A DNA stretch of 59,609 nt. Source: GCA-002840305 sp964609365 (GTDB lineage Bacteria > Patescibacteriota > Patescibacteriia > Patescibacteriales > UBA12465). Positions 33,468 to 40,760 of the stretch are shown one piece after another (position 1 is the stretch's first letter; each line of letters opens with the position of its first letter). The DNA lies in assembly GCA_964609365.1 (NCBI GenBank), contig CAZSRC010000001.1:1-59609 (forward strand), read 5' to 3'. Position numbers and translations under genes: made by a program. The notes below the pieces were generated by a model. The model worked only from the letters and a program-made list of their open reading frames with translations. It did no database searches and was not told where the DNA came from.

Positions 33468-33491
33468 CTTTTATTTGTGACTATTTTTTGT

Positions 33492-33752
33492 TTAAGCCAT
33501 TTGCAGGCTTTGGCTAATAAATTTTTTAATTCTAATTCTATTTCTTGGGTTTTCCTCTTTGCAGAACCATAAATACCAGCCCTTCTTTTTTTTACCAGAA
33601 ACCCTTTCTTTTAGGTTCTCTGTCTCTCCAATATCAGCTATCTTGTTTTTACGATCAGCTATAATATAAATACCAGCCTCATTTTTAAAATTAGCACCAA
33701 GTGGAAATTGACCTTTAAATGGAATTCCCTTAAAAATAACTTCTTTGTTCAT
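33492..33752 (-). CDS. Small GIY-YIG-like protein
   Basis: 86 residues. AGIYIIADRKNKIADIGETENLKERV contains a GIY, a nine-residue spacer and DIG in place of YIG, then ET.NL..R as in GIY-YIG nuclease domains. The usual C-terminal metal-binding glutamate is not evident (RNRIRIKKFISQSL). Either a minimal or an inactive GIY-YIG domain, perhaps DNA-binding. Its promoter is intertwined with that of the divergent lexA-like gene, which suggests a link to DNA damage (inference). Monocistronic with a terminator. Confidence 0.65.
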   Translation of the reverse strand: MNKEVIFKGIPFKGQFPLGANFKNEAGIYIIADRKNKIADIGETENLKERVSGKKKKGWYLWFCKEENPRNRIRIKKFISQSLQMA

Positions 33753-33825
33753 AGTTTTGTTTAAATATCTTAGTTTTGTAAAAATTAAGATATTTTTAAA
33801 TTAAATTATAAAAGATTATATTTTT

Positions 33826-33871
33826 ATTTTAGCAAAAGAAGAAAATCTTGTCAAGAAGTAAAACTTGTCAA
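33826..33871 (-). promoter_or_regulatory. Promoter of the GIY-YIG-like gene with duplicated -35
   Basis: Minus strand: TTGACA (33849-33854), 17-nt spacer, TAAAAT (33826-33831) with extended TGc. A second TTGACAAG lies exactly 17 bases upstream (33864-33871, plus-strand CTTGTCAA; first copy 33847-33854). Confidence 0.7.
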
Positions 33872-33885
33872 TAATAATAAAAAGA

Positions 33886-33928
33886 ATTGACGAAAAACCT
33901 TGACAAAGTAAAATATTTAAACTATAAT
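33886..33928 (+). promoter_or_regulatory. Perfect lexA promoter with an adjacent TTGACG box
   Basis: TTGACA (33900-33905), 17-nt spacer, TATAAT (33923-33928). A further ATTGACGA lies 13 bases upstream (33886-33893). With the two inverted copies on the other side, four TTGAC boxes occupy 33847-33906, candidates for repressor binding over both promoters. Confidence 0.75.
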
Positions 33929-33955
33929 TATTATATAAATTAATAAAATAAAAGT

Positions 33956-34588
33956 ATGCATGATATTCAAAAAAAAATAATAAAATTGACAAGTGAAAAG
34001 GACTTATCCACAATGACGCTTCGGGATATAGGAGAGGGTGTTGGATTGGGCAGGGAAAAGCCTCAGATAACCAAACATCATCTTCAGCAGTTAGTAAAAA
34101 GAGGATTTTTAAAAAATAAGGATGGAAAATATTCAAAAATTAATATTAAAAATGAGGATAAAAAAAGTAATCTATTGTCTTTGCCGATTTATGGACTAGC
34201 AAATTGTGGCGAGGCTATATCGATAGCTGATGATAGTATTCAGGGGTATTTAAAAGTATCACCAAAAATAACAAAAAATAAGAAAAATATTTTTGTTGTT
34301 AAAGCAAAGGGCAACTCTATGAATAAAGCTTTTATTGCCAATGAAAACATTGAAGATGGTGATTATGTTTTAATAGATGCTGATAATAAAAATCCAGAAA
34401 ACAATGATATTATTCTCTCTATTATTGATGGAGCTGCTAATATTAAAAAATTTAAAAAAGATAATAAGAGGTCTATGATTAGCCTACTCTCAGAATCAAG
34501 CTCTAGTTATGAGCCAATTTACATACATCAAGATGATCAAGATTATTATTCCGTAGCTGGAAAAGTTTTTGCAGTCCTGAAGAGTTAA
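33956..34588 (+). CDS. lexA: LexA-like repressor with S24 autoprotease domain
   Basis: 210 residues. The N-terminal winged-helix region (1-60, STMTLRDIGEGVGLGREKPQITKHHLQQLVKRGFL) is followed by a linker and an S24 domain. Catalytic S121 (KAKGNSMNKA) and K164 (NIKKF) are in place. The scissile site reads C84-G85 (GLANCGEA), whereas LexA usually has Ala-Gly; Cys-Gly is known from UmuD. It should repress SOS-type genes until RecA-stimulated self-cleavage. Divergent from the GIY-YIG-like gene; no recA in the window. Terminated by a hairpin that overlaps the next promoter. Confidence 0.88.
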   Translation: MHDIQKKIIKLTSEKDLSTMTLRDIGEGVGLGREKPQITKHHLQQLVKRGFLKNKDGKYSKINIKNEDKKSNLLSLPIYGLANCGEAISIADDSIQGYLKVSPKITKNKKNIFVVKAKGNSMNKAFIANENIEDGDYVLIDADNKNPENNDIILSIIDGAANIKKFKKDNKRSMISLLSESSSSYEPIYIHQDDQDYYSVAGKVFAVLKS

Positions 34589-34601
34589 AACATTTTAAAT
34601 A

Positions 34602-34648
34602 TTGCTTTTTATTAGGATATTATATATTATTATATAGTATCCTTTTTA
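34602..34648 (+). terminator. Hairpin after lexA overlapping the hemerythrin promoter
   Basis: AGGATATTATATA (34614-34626), loop TTAT, TATATAGTATCCT (34631-34643), then TTTTT, a terminator for lexA. The same bases hold TTGCTT (34602-34607), a 17-nt spacer and TATTAT (34625-34630), a plausible promoter for the hemerythrin gene, so the repeat may also act as an operator. Confidence 0.6.
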
Positions 34649-34666
34649 AAATTAAATTAAAAAAAT

Positions 34667-35050
34667 ATGATTTTTGAGTGGTTACCAATTTATTCTGTTA
34701 ATGTCAGTGAGATAGATGAGCAACATAAAAAAATGTTCGATATATTGAATAAGGTTTTTAGTGAGAAATTAGATGGAGATGTTTTTTTAAGTAATATTAT
34801 GAAAGAACTGGATGATTATTCTTTGTATCACTTTGAAACAGAGGAGAAATATTTTAGTCAATTTAATTATCCCAAAGAAGAGGAGCATAAAAGATTGCAT
34901 CAAGAATATGTTGAATCTATTAATAATTTTAAAAAAAATAATGTAAAAGAGTCAGAATTGAAGGATTTTTTAAAGAATTGGTGGTTTGATCACGTTCAGG
35001 GAGCTGATCAGGAGTATTCAATATTTTTTAATAAAAATGGTTTATTTTAA
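34667..35050 (+). CDS. Bacteriohemerythrin
   Basis: 127 residues, the usual single-domain length. All seven di-iron ligands are visible: H20, H55, E59, H74, H78, H109 and D114, in the order IDEQHKKMF, YHFETEEKYF, EEHKRLHQEY, WWFDHVQGAD. It binds O2 reversibly at a mu-oxo di-iron centre and may store, deliver or sense O2 in the cytoplasm. It lies 18 bases before aspS and probably shares its transcript. Confidence 0.95.
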   Translation: MIFEWLPIYSVNVSEIDEQHKKMFDILNKVFSEKLDGDVFLSNIMKELDDYSLYHFETEEKYFSQFNYPKEEEHKRLHQEYVESINNFKKNNVKESELKDFLKNWWFDHVQGADQEYSIFFNKNGLF

Positions 35051-35068
35051 TTAATTATTTTAAATAAT

Positions 35069-36865
35069 ATGCTTAGAACACATACTTGTGGGGAGTTATC
35101 TTTAGAAAATTTAAATCAAGAGGTTTTGATTTCTGGCTGGGTTAATAGTTATAGAAACTTAGGTAGTCTTATTTTTATTGATTTAAGGGATAGGTATGGT
35201 CTAACACAATTAAGATTTGATTCTAATGATGGTGATTATAAAATTTTTGAAATTTTAAAGGATGTTAAAAATGAGTGGGTTTTACAAGTTGAAGCTTTAG
35301 TTTTAGCCAGACCAGATAATATGAAAAACTCAAATATTAAAACCGGTGAGATAGAGTTGGAAATAAAAAATGTTAAAGTTTTAAACAAGTCAAAAGCTTT
35401 ACCATTTGAGTTAAATGAAGATAAGGCTGGAGAGGCAAATGAATCACTCAGATTACAATATAGATATCTTGATCTTAGAAGAGAAAAGGTTCAGAAAATG
35501 CTAAAAACAAGAGATCAAATTATTACTTATTGTAGAGAGTATTTTCATAAATTTGATTTTATTGAAGTTCAAACTCCAATTATTGCAAATTCTTCACCAG
35601 AAGGTGCTAGAGATTTTTTAATACCATCAAGAATTCACCCAGGTAAGTTTTATGCCTTACCACAAGCCCCACAACAATTCAAACAGTTGTTGATGGTTGG
35701 TGGCTTAGATAGGTATTTTCAAATAGCTCCATGTTTTAGAGATGAGGATCCTAGAATGGATAGGCATTATGGAGAGTTTTATCAGTTGGATATGGAGATG
35801 AGCTTTGTTGAGCAAGATGATATTTTTAAAGTAATGGAGCCATTATTTATAGATATAATTAATAAATTTAGTGATAAAAAGATAATAAACTTAAGAGAAG
35901 ATAACAGGTTTGTTCAAATTTCTTGGACAGATGCTATGAATAGGTATGGCTCAGATAAACCAGATTTAAGGTTTTCAATGGAAATAAGTGATATAGTTGA
36001 TTTAGTTGAAAATAAGGGTTTTTCTATTTTTGATGAGCAGTTAAAGCAAAAGAATTCTAGTATTAAAGCTTTATCAGTTAAAAATGGAGCCAATCTTAGC
36101 AGAAAGGAGATAGATAATATAATCGAAGAGGCGAAAAGAAGGGGTTTAAAGGGTTTATCTTATATAACTATAAAAGATAATGAAATTAATAGCTCTCTGT
36201 CTAAATTTTTTGAACAGGATGTTTTGAGATCTATACAAGAGAGATGTTTAGCTGAAAATGGTGATATTATTTTTATAGCTGCTGATAAATGGGATTTAGT
36301 TTGTAAGTTTTTGGGTTATCTGAGATCTTCTATGGCTGAAAGATTTGAATTAAAAGATAATAGCTTAGCTGCTTTTGCCTGGATAGTTGATTTTCCAATG
36401 TATGAATATTCTGAGATAGAGGAGGGTAGAATTGACTTTGCTCATAATCCTTTCTCTATGCCTCAGGGCGGTATGGATGCTTTGTCTAATAAAAATCCCT
36501 TAGAAATATTGGCATATCAATATGATCTTGTTTTTAATGGTTTTGAGGCATCTTCTGGAGCTATTAGAAATCATGATCCGGAAATAATGTATAAAGCTTT
36601 TGAAATAGCTGGATATACAAAAAATGAGGTTGATTCTAAATTTTCTGCAATGATTAATGCTTTTTCTTTTGGAGCACCTCCGCACGGCGGTAATGCTCCT
36701 GGTATAGATAGAATTATAATGGCCTTATTTAATTATAATTCTATTAGAGATGTTTATGCTTTTCCAAAGGATAGTCAGGGTAAAGATTTAATGACGAATT
36801 CTCCTTGTGAAATTGAAAAAAAACAATTAGATGATTTAAGTATTTCTATAAAAAATAAAAGTTAA
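35069..36865 (+). CDS. aspS: Aspartyl-tRNA synthetase
   Basis: 598 residues, the bacterial length with GAD insertion domain. Anticodon OB domain (RTHTCGELSLENLNQEVLISGWVNSYRNLGSLIFIDLRDRYG), class II motif 2 (YFQIAPCFRDEDPRMDRHYGEFYQLDMEMSF) and motif 3 (GGNAPGIDRIIMAL) are intact. Charges tRNA-Asp, possibly also tRNA-Asn if an amidotransferase exists. Lies 4 bases before the GH3 gene. Confidence 0.97.
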   Translation: MLRTHTCGELSLENLNQEVLISGWVNSYRNLGSLIFIDLRDRYGLTQLRFDSNDGDYKIFEILKDVKNEWVLQVEALVLARPDNMKNSNIKTGEIELEIKNVKVLNKSKALPFELNEDKAGEANESLRLQYRYLDLRREKVQKMLKTRDQIITYCREYFHKFDFIEVQTPIIANSSPEGARDFLIPSRIHPGKFYALPQAPQQFKQLLMVGGLDRYFQIAPCFRDEDPRMDRHYGEFYQLDMEMSFVEQDDIFKVMEPLFIDIINKFSDKKIINLREDNRFVQISWTDAMNRYGSDKPDLRFSMEISDIVDLVENKGFSIFDEQLKQKNSSIKALSVKNGANLSRKEIDNIIEEAKRRGLKGLSYITIKDNEINSSLSKFFEQDVLRSIQERCLAENGDIIFIAADKWDLVCKFLGYLRSSMAERFELKDNSLAAFAWIVDFPMYEYSEIEEGRIDFAHNPFSMPQGGMDALSNKNPLEILAYQYDLVFNGFEASSGAIRNHDPEIMYKAFEIAGYTKNEVDSKFSAMINAFSFGAPPHGGNAPGIDRIIMALFNYNSIRDVYAFPKDSQGKDLMTNSPCEIEKKQLDDLSISIKNKS

Positions 36866-36869
36866 AAAA

Positions 36870-38411
36870 ATGAGCTTTTTAAGCAAAATATTAGAAGTTA
36901 AATTTAGATCAAGATTTAAAGAGATTAATTTTTTTAAAAAAAATCCTCAATTAGCTCAGGAAAAGGTTTTTTTTGAACTAATTTCAAAAGCTCAAAAAAC
37001 CAAATGGGGCTTGAAATATGGTTACAAAGAAATATCTTCAAAAAAATTTAGAGAAGCTTATAGTACTTTCAAGGAAAGACTTCCTATTTCTAATTACGAA
37101 CAATTATTTGAATATATCGAGGTATTTTGTAGTGGTGAAAAAAATGTTTTATGGCCAGAAAAAATTAAATGGGCAGCAAAGTCATCAGGAACTACAAACA
37201 GTAAAAGTAAAATAATACCAATAACAAGTGATTCTTTAAAAAAATGTCATTACAAGGGCGGGCAAGATGTTTTTTCTTTTTACTTAAAGCAAAATCCAAA
37301 ATCTAAACTATTTTCAGGGAAAACACTAAGTATTGGTGGCTCTCTCTCTTTAGATAAGGGTAATTTTAATATTAAAATAGGTGACTTATCAGCTATTTTA
37401 ATGATAAATTTACCAATATGGGCTAGAATTTTTAGATCACCAAAATTAAAAATAGCCATGTTAAATGAATGGGATGAAAAACTTGAATTAATAGCCAAAT
37501 CAGCAATACAGCAAAATATTGTAGCATTGGCCGGAGTTCCTTCTTGGACATTATTAGTGTTAAATAAAGTTTTAGAGATAAGTAAAAAAAATAATATTTT
37601 AGAGGTTTGGCCAAATTTAGAACTTTTTGTTCATGGTGGAATTAGCTTTCTTCCTTATAAGAGTCAATTTAAATCAATAATACCTAGTGATAAAATGAAC
37701 TATCTAGAGACATATAATGCTTCTGAGGGATTTTTCGCTATAAATGATGATTTGAGTAGAGATGATATGTTATTAATTCTTGATTGCGGTATTTTTTATG
37801 AATTTGTAGAATTAGATGAGCTTTTAAAGGATAAGCCTAGGGTTTTAGGTGTAGATGATTTGGAGCTAGGCAAGACCTATGCTGTAATAATTTCCACTAA
37901 TGGTGGTTTATGGAGATATTTAATTGGTGATACTGTTAAAATAAGCTCCTTGAAACCAATAAGAATCAAGGTTGCTGGAAGAACTAAACATTTTATTAAT
38001 GTTTTTGGAGAAGAGTTAATGATTTCAAACACAGATGAAGCAATAGCTATTGCTTCTGAAAAAAATTTAGCTATAGTCTCTGATTATAGCCTTGCTCCAA
38101 TTTTTATGAATAATCAAAAATCTGGAGCTCATCAATGGATTATTGAATTTAGTCAAAAACCCAAAGATATTGAAAAATTTACCAAGGATCTAGACGACTC
38201 TCTAAAATCGTTAAATTCTGACTATGAAGCTAAGAGACATTCCGACATGATTTTATCTTTACCTCAGATAAATATAGCTAGAAAAAATCTTTTTTATGAT
38301 TGGTTGAAGAATAAAAATAAATTAGGTGGTCAGAATAAGGTTCCCAGACTATCTAATAGTAGAGAATATCTGGAAGAATTATTAACTTTAAATAAAAATG
38401 AAAAAAATTAA
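36870..38411 (+). CDS. GH3-family acyl-adenylate/amide synthetase-like protein
   Basis: 513 residues, full GH3 length. Motifs of the adenylate-forming fold are present: SSGTTNSKSK (105-114, phosphate loop), YNASEGFFAI and WRYLIGDTVKI with G353-D354, then FGEELMISNTDEAI and HQWIIEF. Plant GH3 enzymes join amino acids to acyl acids such as jasmonate or auxin via acyl-AMP; the bacterial homologues have no settled substrate. It overlaps by 14 bases the membrane protein gene that follows, so the pair is translationally coupled. Confidence 0.9.
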   Translation: MSFLSKILEVKFRSRFKEINFFKKNPQLAQEKVFFELISKAQKTKWGLKYGYKEISSKKFREAYSTFKERLPISNYEQLFEYIEVFCSGEKNVLWPEKIKWAAKSSGTTNSKSKIIPITSDSLKKCHYKGGQDVFSFYLKQNPKSKLFSGKTLSIGGSLSLDKGNFNIKIGDLSAILMINLPIWARIFRSPKLKIAMLNEWDEKLELIAKSAIQQNIVALAGVPSWTLLVLNKVLEISKKNNILEVWPNLELFVHGGISFLPYKSQFKSIIPSDKMNYLETYNASEGFFAINDDLSRDDMLLILDCGIFYEFVELDELLKDKPRVLGVDDLELGKTYAVIISTNGGLWRYLIGDTVKISSLKPIRIKVAGRTKHFINVFGEELMISNTDEAIAIASEKNLAIVSDYSLAPIFMNNQKSGAHQWIIEFSQKPKDIEKFTKDLDDSLKSLNSDYEAKRHSDMILSLPQINIARKNLFYDWLKNKNKLGGQNKVPRLSNSREYLEELLTLNKNEKN

Positions 38412-39048
38412 AAATTTTTTTATAGTTTTACTATTAATAGATATTTCATTAGTTTTAGCACATATTTTTTGGGGTGATATTTTTTATATTTTAAATCTTG
38501 ATAATGAAAGAACGATTCCTTCTTATTATAGTGGCTTAAAATTAGTTTTTATTTCTTGTTTTTCTTTTTTAATTTTTTTAATTTTAAAAAATAATACAAA
38601 AAATAAAATAGACTATTATTTGTATCTAATTATTTCTTTATTTTTCATTTCATTATCATTTGATGAGATTTCAGAATTGCATGAAAACTTAGGGGAGTAT
38701 TTATTGGTTAAAAATAATAATTTCAACATATTTCAGCAGGATAGTTTTATGTGGTTGATATATTTAAGCCCAATAATATTAGGAGTTTTTTCTTTGTTAA
38801 TTTATTTTTTAATAAGGCAAAAAAACAAAAAATCCTTTATATTTATCTTACTCGGAATTATTTCTTTTATTTTGGTTATATCATTTGAATTTTTGGGTGG
38901 TATGATTATTTATTCCAATAAAGGTTTTTATAATATTATGATTATTCTCGAAGAGGCTTCTGAAAAAATAGGGGCTAGTTTGTTTTTTATTGCTTTTTTG
39001 ATTAATATTAAAAATGAATTTGGTAAATATTATAAAAAGATAATTTAA
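38398..39048 (+). CDS. Multi-pass membrane protein coupled to GH3
   Basis: 216 residues with six predicted TM helices (about 5-25, 45-63, 74-90, 118-140, 146-170, 188-206). Between helices 3 and 4 is a conserved-looking SFDEISELHENLGEYL segment with acidic and His residues that could bind metal or substrate. Later comes EEASEKIGASLFFIAF. No family recognised with confidence. The start lies inside the last codons of the GH3 gene, suggesting a functional pair (inference). Confidence 0.75.
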   Translation: MKKIKNFFIVLLLIDISLVLAHIFWGDIFYILNLDNERTIPSYYSGLKLVFISCFSFLIFLILKNNTKNKIDYYLYLIISLFFISLSFDEISELHENLGEYLLVKNNNFNIFQQDSFMWLIYLSPIILGVFSLLIYFLIRQKNKKSFIFILLGIISFILVISFEFLGGMIIYSNKGFYNIMIILEEASEKIGASLFFIAFLINIKNEFGKYYKKII

Positions 39049-39052
39049 AAAT

Positions 39053-40354
39053 ATGAAAAATCCACAAGAATCATTCAATTTTAATGAAAATAATAACCCA
39101 GAAAACTCAGGATTTGATCCAGAGAAGGACTTCTTAAAATTAAAAAATATTAACAAAGATGATGCTTCTGAGAAAATAAAGGAGTTTAAGGATAATTTGA
39201 GAAAATATAAAGAGGTTATAGCGAGTATGGGCACTGAGGTTTTTAAATATTTAGAGGAGGTCAAAGAGATAGACTATAAACATTTGGAAGACATTCCTAA
39301 AAGAAATATTGTTAATTTTAAAATTTCTGAGGGGTCTGATTTTATTAAGTCTTATCGAGAATTTATTAAAAATATTAAAAAAAGAGAGGATGCTCTTACT
39401 TCTCTTGTTTCTGATTGTTTAGATAATCAAGGCAATATGGACGCTAATAAAATTTTTGAAAAATTATTCTACAAAGAGGCAAGGGGTAATATTAAGATTG
39501 AAAAAAGTCCAATCAATATTTATATTAGAATGGAGGATGGAGATGACTTTGTTTATGTTTGTAGTGGTGCCTATAAAAAGAAAAGAGAGGTAAATGAAGA
39601 TGATATAGAGGATAGTGCTTCTTGTGGCGGCATGTGTCTTCTTGATTATCCTCAAAAAAAGTTAAGAGGGGCTATATTAATTGAAAATCCAGCTTTCTTT
39701 AATGATGATGATCTTAGTTTTAAGACTAGATCTCACGAAAATCAACATTCTTTAAATAGCTTAATAGATAATATAAGTGGTGTTGATCATATTTTTGGTT
39801 ATAGAAAATTTGATGAACTGAAAAAGATTTATGAAAGAAACAATACAAAAGAAGAGTCTTTGGAGTCCGAAGTTAAAAGCAATGAAGGTGCTGGAATTCC
39901 TTCTGAATTGTTAGAGGATTTTTCTATTTTAATAGTGGAAAATCCAGCAATAGAGGAGAAAATAAGAGGGGAAATAACCGCCTATTTAAAAGATGGTAGT
40001 AGCTCCTTTGAGTTAAGTAAAAGATTGCTAGAAAAATATAGTATTTATAATTATGGATTGTTTTATGATATTGCACCAGGAGAAGATGAATCAGGTGATT
40101 TTACTTATAAATATATGAAATTAGTTGAAAACGGAATAATTGCCTTTGCTAAGTTATTAGATGATAAATATTCTTATGAAGCTGTTCATTCTATTTTATA
40201 TCTAGAGCCTTTATCAAAATGGTTAAAGGTGTTAGAAAGATTTACTGGTAAAAAATTAAGCAAGGATGAATATCTTAACTTAGAGAAAAAATATATAGAC
40301 CCTGAAATAATTAAAGATATTGAGGAGGCAAAAAAGTATGCTGATTTATCTTAG
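39053..40354 (+). CDS. Putative HEXXH zinc-dependent hydrolase, cytoplasmic
   Basis: 433 residues, no signal peptide or TM. Residues 228-232 form HENQH, a gluzincin-type HEXXH motif, in FKTRSHENQHSLNSLI after a beta strand (GAILIENPAFF); downstream Glu-rich helices could supply the third ligand. An acidic low-complexity N-terminus (1-45) and a charged helical region precede it. A Cys-rich patch DSASCGGMCLLDYP lies just upstream. I do not recognise the family. It starts 4 bases after the membrane protein gene, so aspS-GH3-membrane-HEXXH may be one transcript. Confidence 0.7.
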   Translation: MKNPQESFNFNENNNPENSGFDPEKDFLKLKNINKDDASEKIKEFKDNLRKYKEVIASMGTEVFKYLEEVKEIDYKHLEDIPKRNIVNFKISEGSDFIKSYREFIKNIKKREDALTSLVSDCLDNQGNMDANKIFEKLFYKEARGNIKIEKSPINIYIRMEDGDDFVYVCSGAYKKKREVNEDDIEDSASCGGMCLLDYPQKKLRGAILIENPAFFNDDDLSFKTRSHENQHSLNSLIDNISGVDHIFGYRKFDELKKIYERNNTKEESLESEVKSNEGAGIPSELLEDFSILIVENPAIEEKIRGEITAYLKDGSSSFELSKRLLEKYSIYNYGLFYDIAPGEDESGDFTYKYMKLVENGIIAFAKLLDDKYSYEAVHSILYLEPLSKWLKVLERFTGKKLSKDEYLNLEKKYIDPEIIKDIEEAKKYADLS

Positions 40355-40449
40355 TTTTACTAAAATTAAAAAATTTGCTAATATATAAATAGTTCATTCT
40401 TAGACTAAAGGTTGAAAAAAAATTATAAATCTTATTTAATTTTTAAAAT

Positions 40450-40656
40450 ATGAAAAATTTAACAAGTTTTGATTGGATTGCTTTAGTATTAGTGATAGTC
40501 GGAGGTCTAAATTGGGCCTTGGTAGGATTATTCGGTTTTGATTTAGTTGCTTTCATCTTTGGTGATATGTCAGTTTTATCTAGAATTGTTTATACACTAG
40601 TAGGAATTTCAGCAATCTACATCCTAGCAATATCTTTTAATTTAGCAAAAAAATAA
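40450..40656 (+). CDS. DUF378 membrane protein
   Basis: 68 residues, two TM helices (about 8-30 and 41-62). The pattern LNWALVGLFGFDLVAFIFG followed by RIVYTLVGISAIYIL is the DUF378 signature. The family is widespread in bacteria with unknown function. Monocistronic, with a 95-base upstream region in which I find no clear promoter and a strong terminator downstream. Confidence 0.92.
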   Translation: MKNLTSFDWIALVLVIVGGLNWALVGLFGFDLVAFIFGDMSVLSRIVYTLVGISAIYILAISFNLAKK

Positions 40657-40667
40657 AAGAATATTCT

Positions 40668-40709
40668 AAAACCCCTTTATTTATTATTAATAAAGGGGTT
40701 TTATTTTTC
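40668..40709 (+). terminator. Strong terminator after the DUF378 gene
   Basis: AAAACCCCTTTAT (40668-40680) and ATAAAGGGGTTTT (40690-40702) pair perfectly, followed by ATTTTT. Confidence 0.9.
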
Positions 40710-40727
40710 ATTAAAATAAAGTATAAT
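40699..40727 (+). promoter_or_regulatory. Probable leuS promoter
   Basis: TATAAT at 40722-40727 with a poor -35 (TTTTAT, 40699-40704) at 17-nt spacing, 34 bases before the leuS ATG. Confidence 0.45.
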
Positions 40728-40760
40728 AACAAGGAAATTAAAGTAATAAATATTATAAAT

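Noticed and set aside
33816..34136. Minus-strand ORF of 106 codons opposite lexA
   Set aside because: It lies across the lexA promoter and N-terminal coding region; composition is that of an AT-rich antisense frame.
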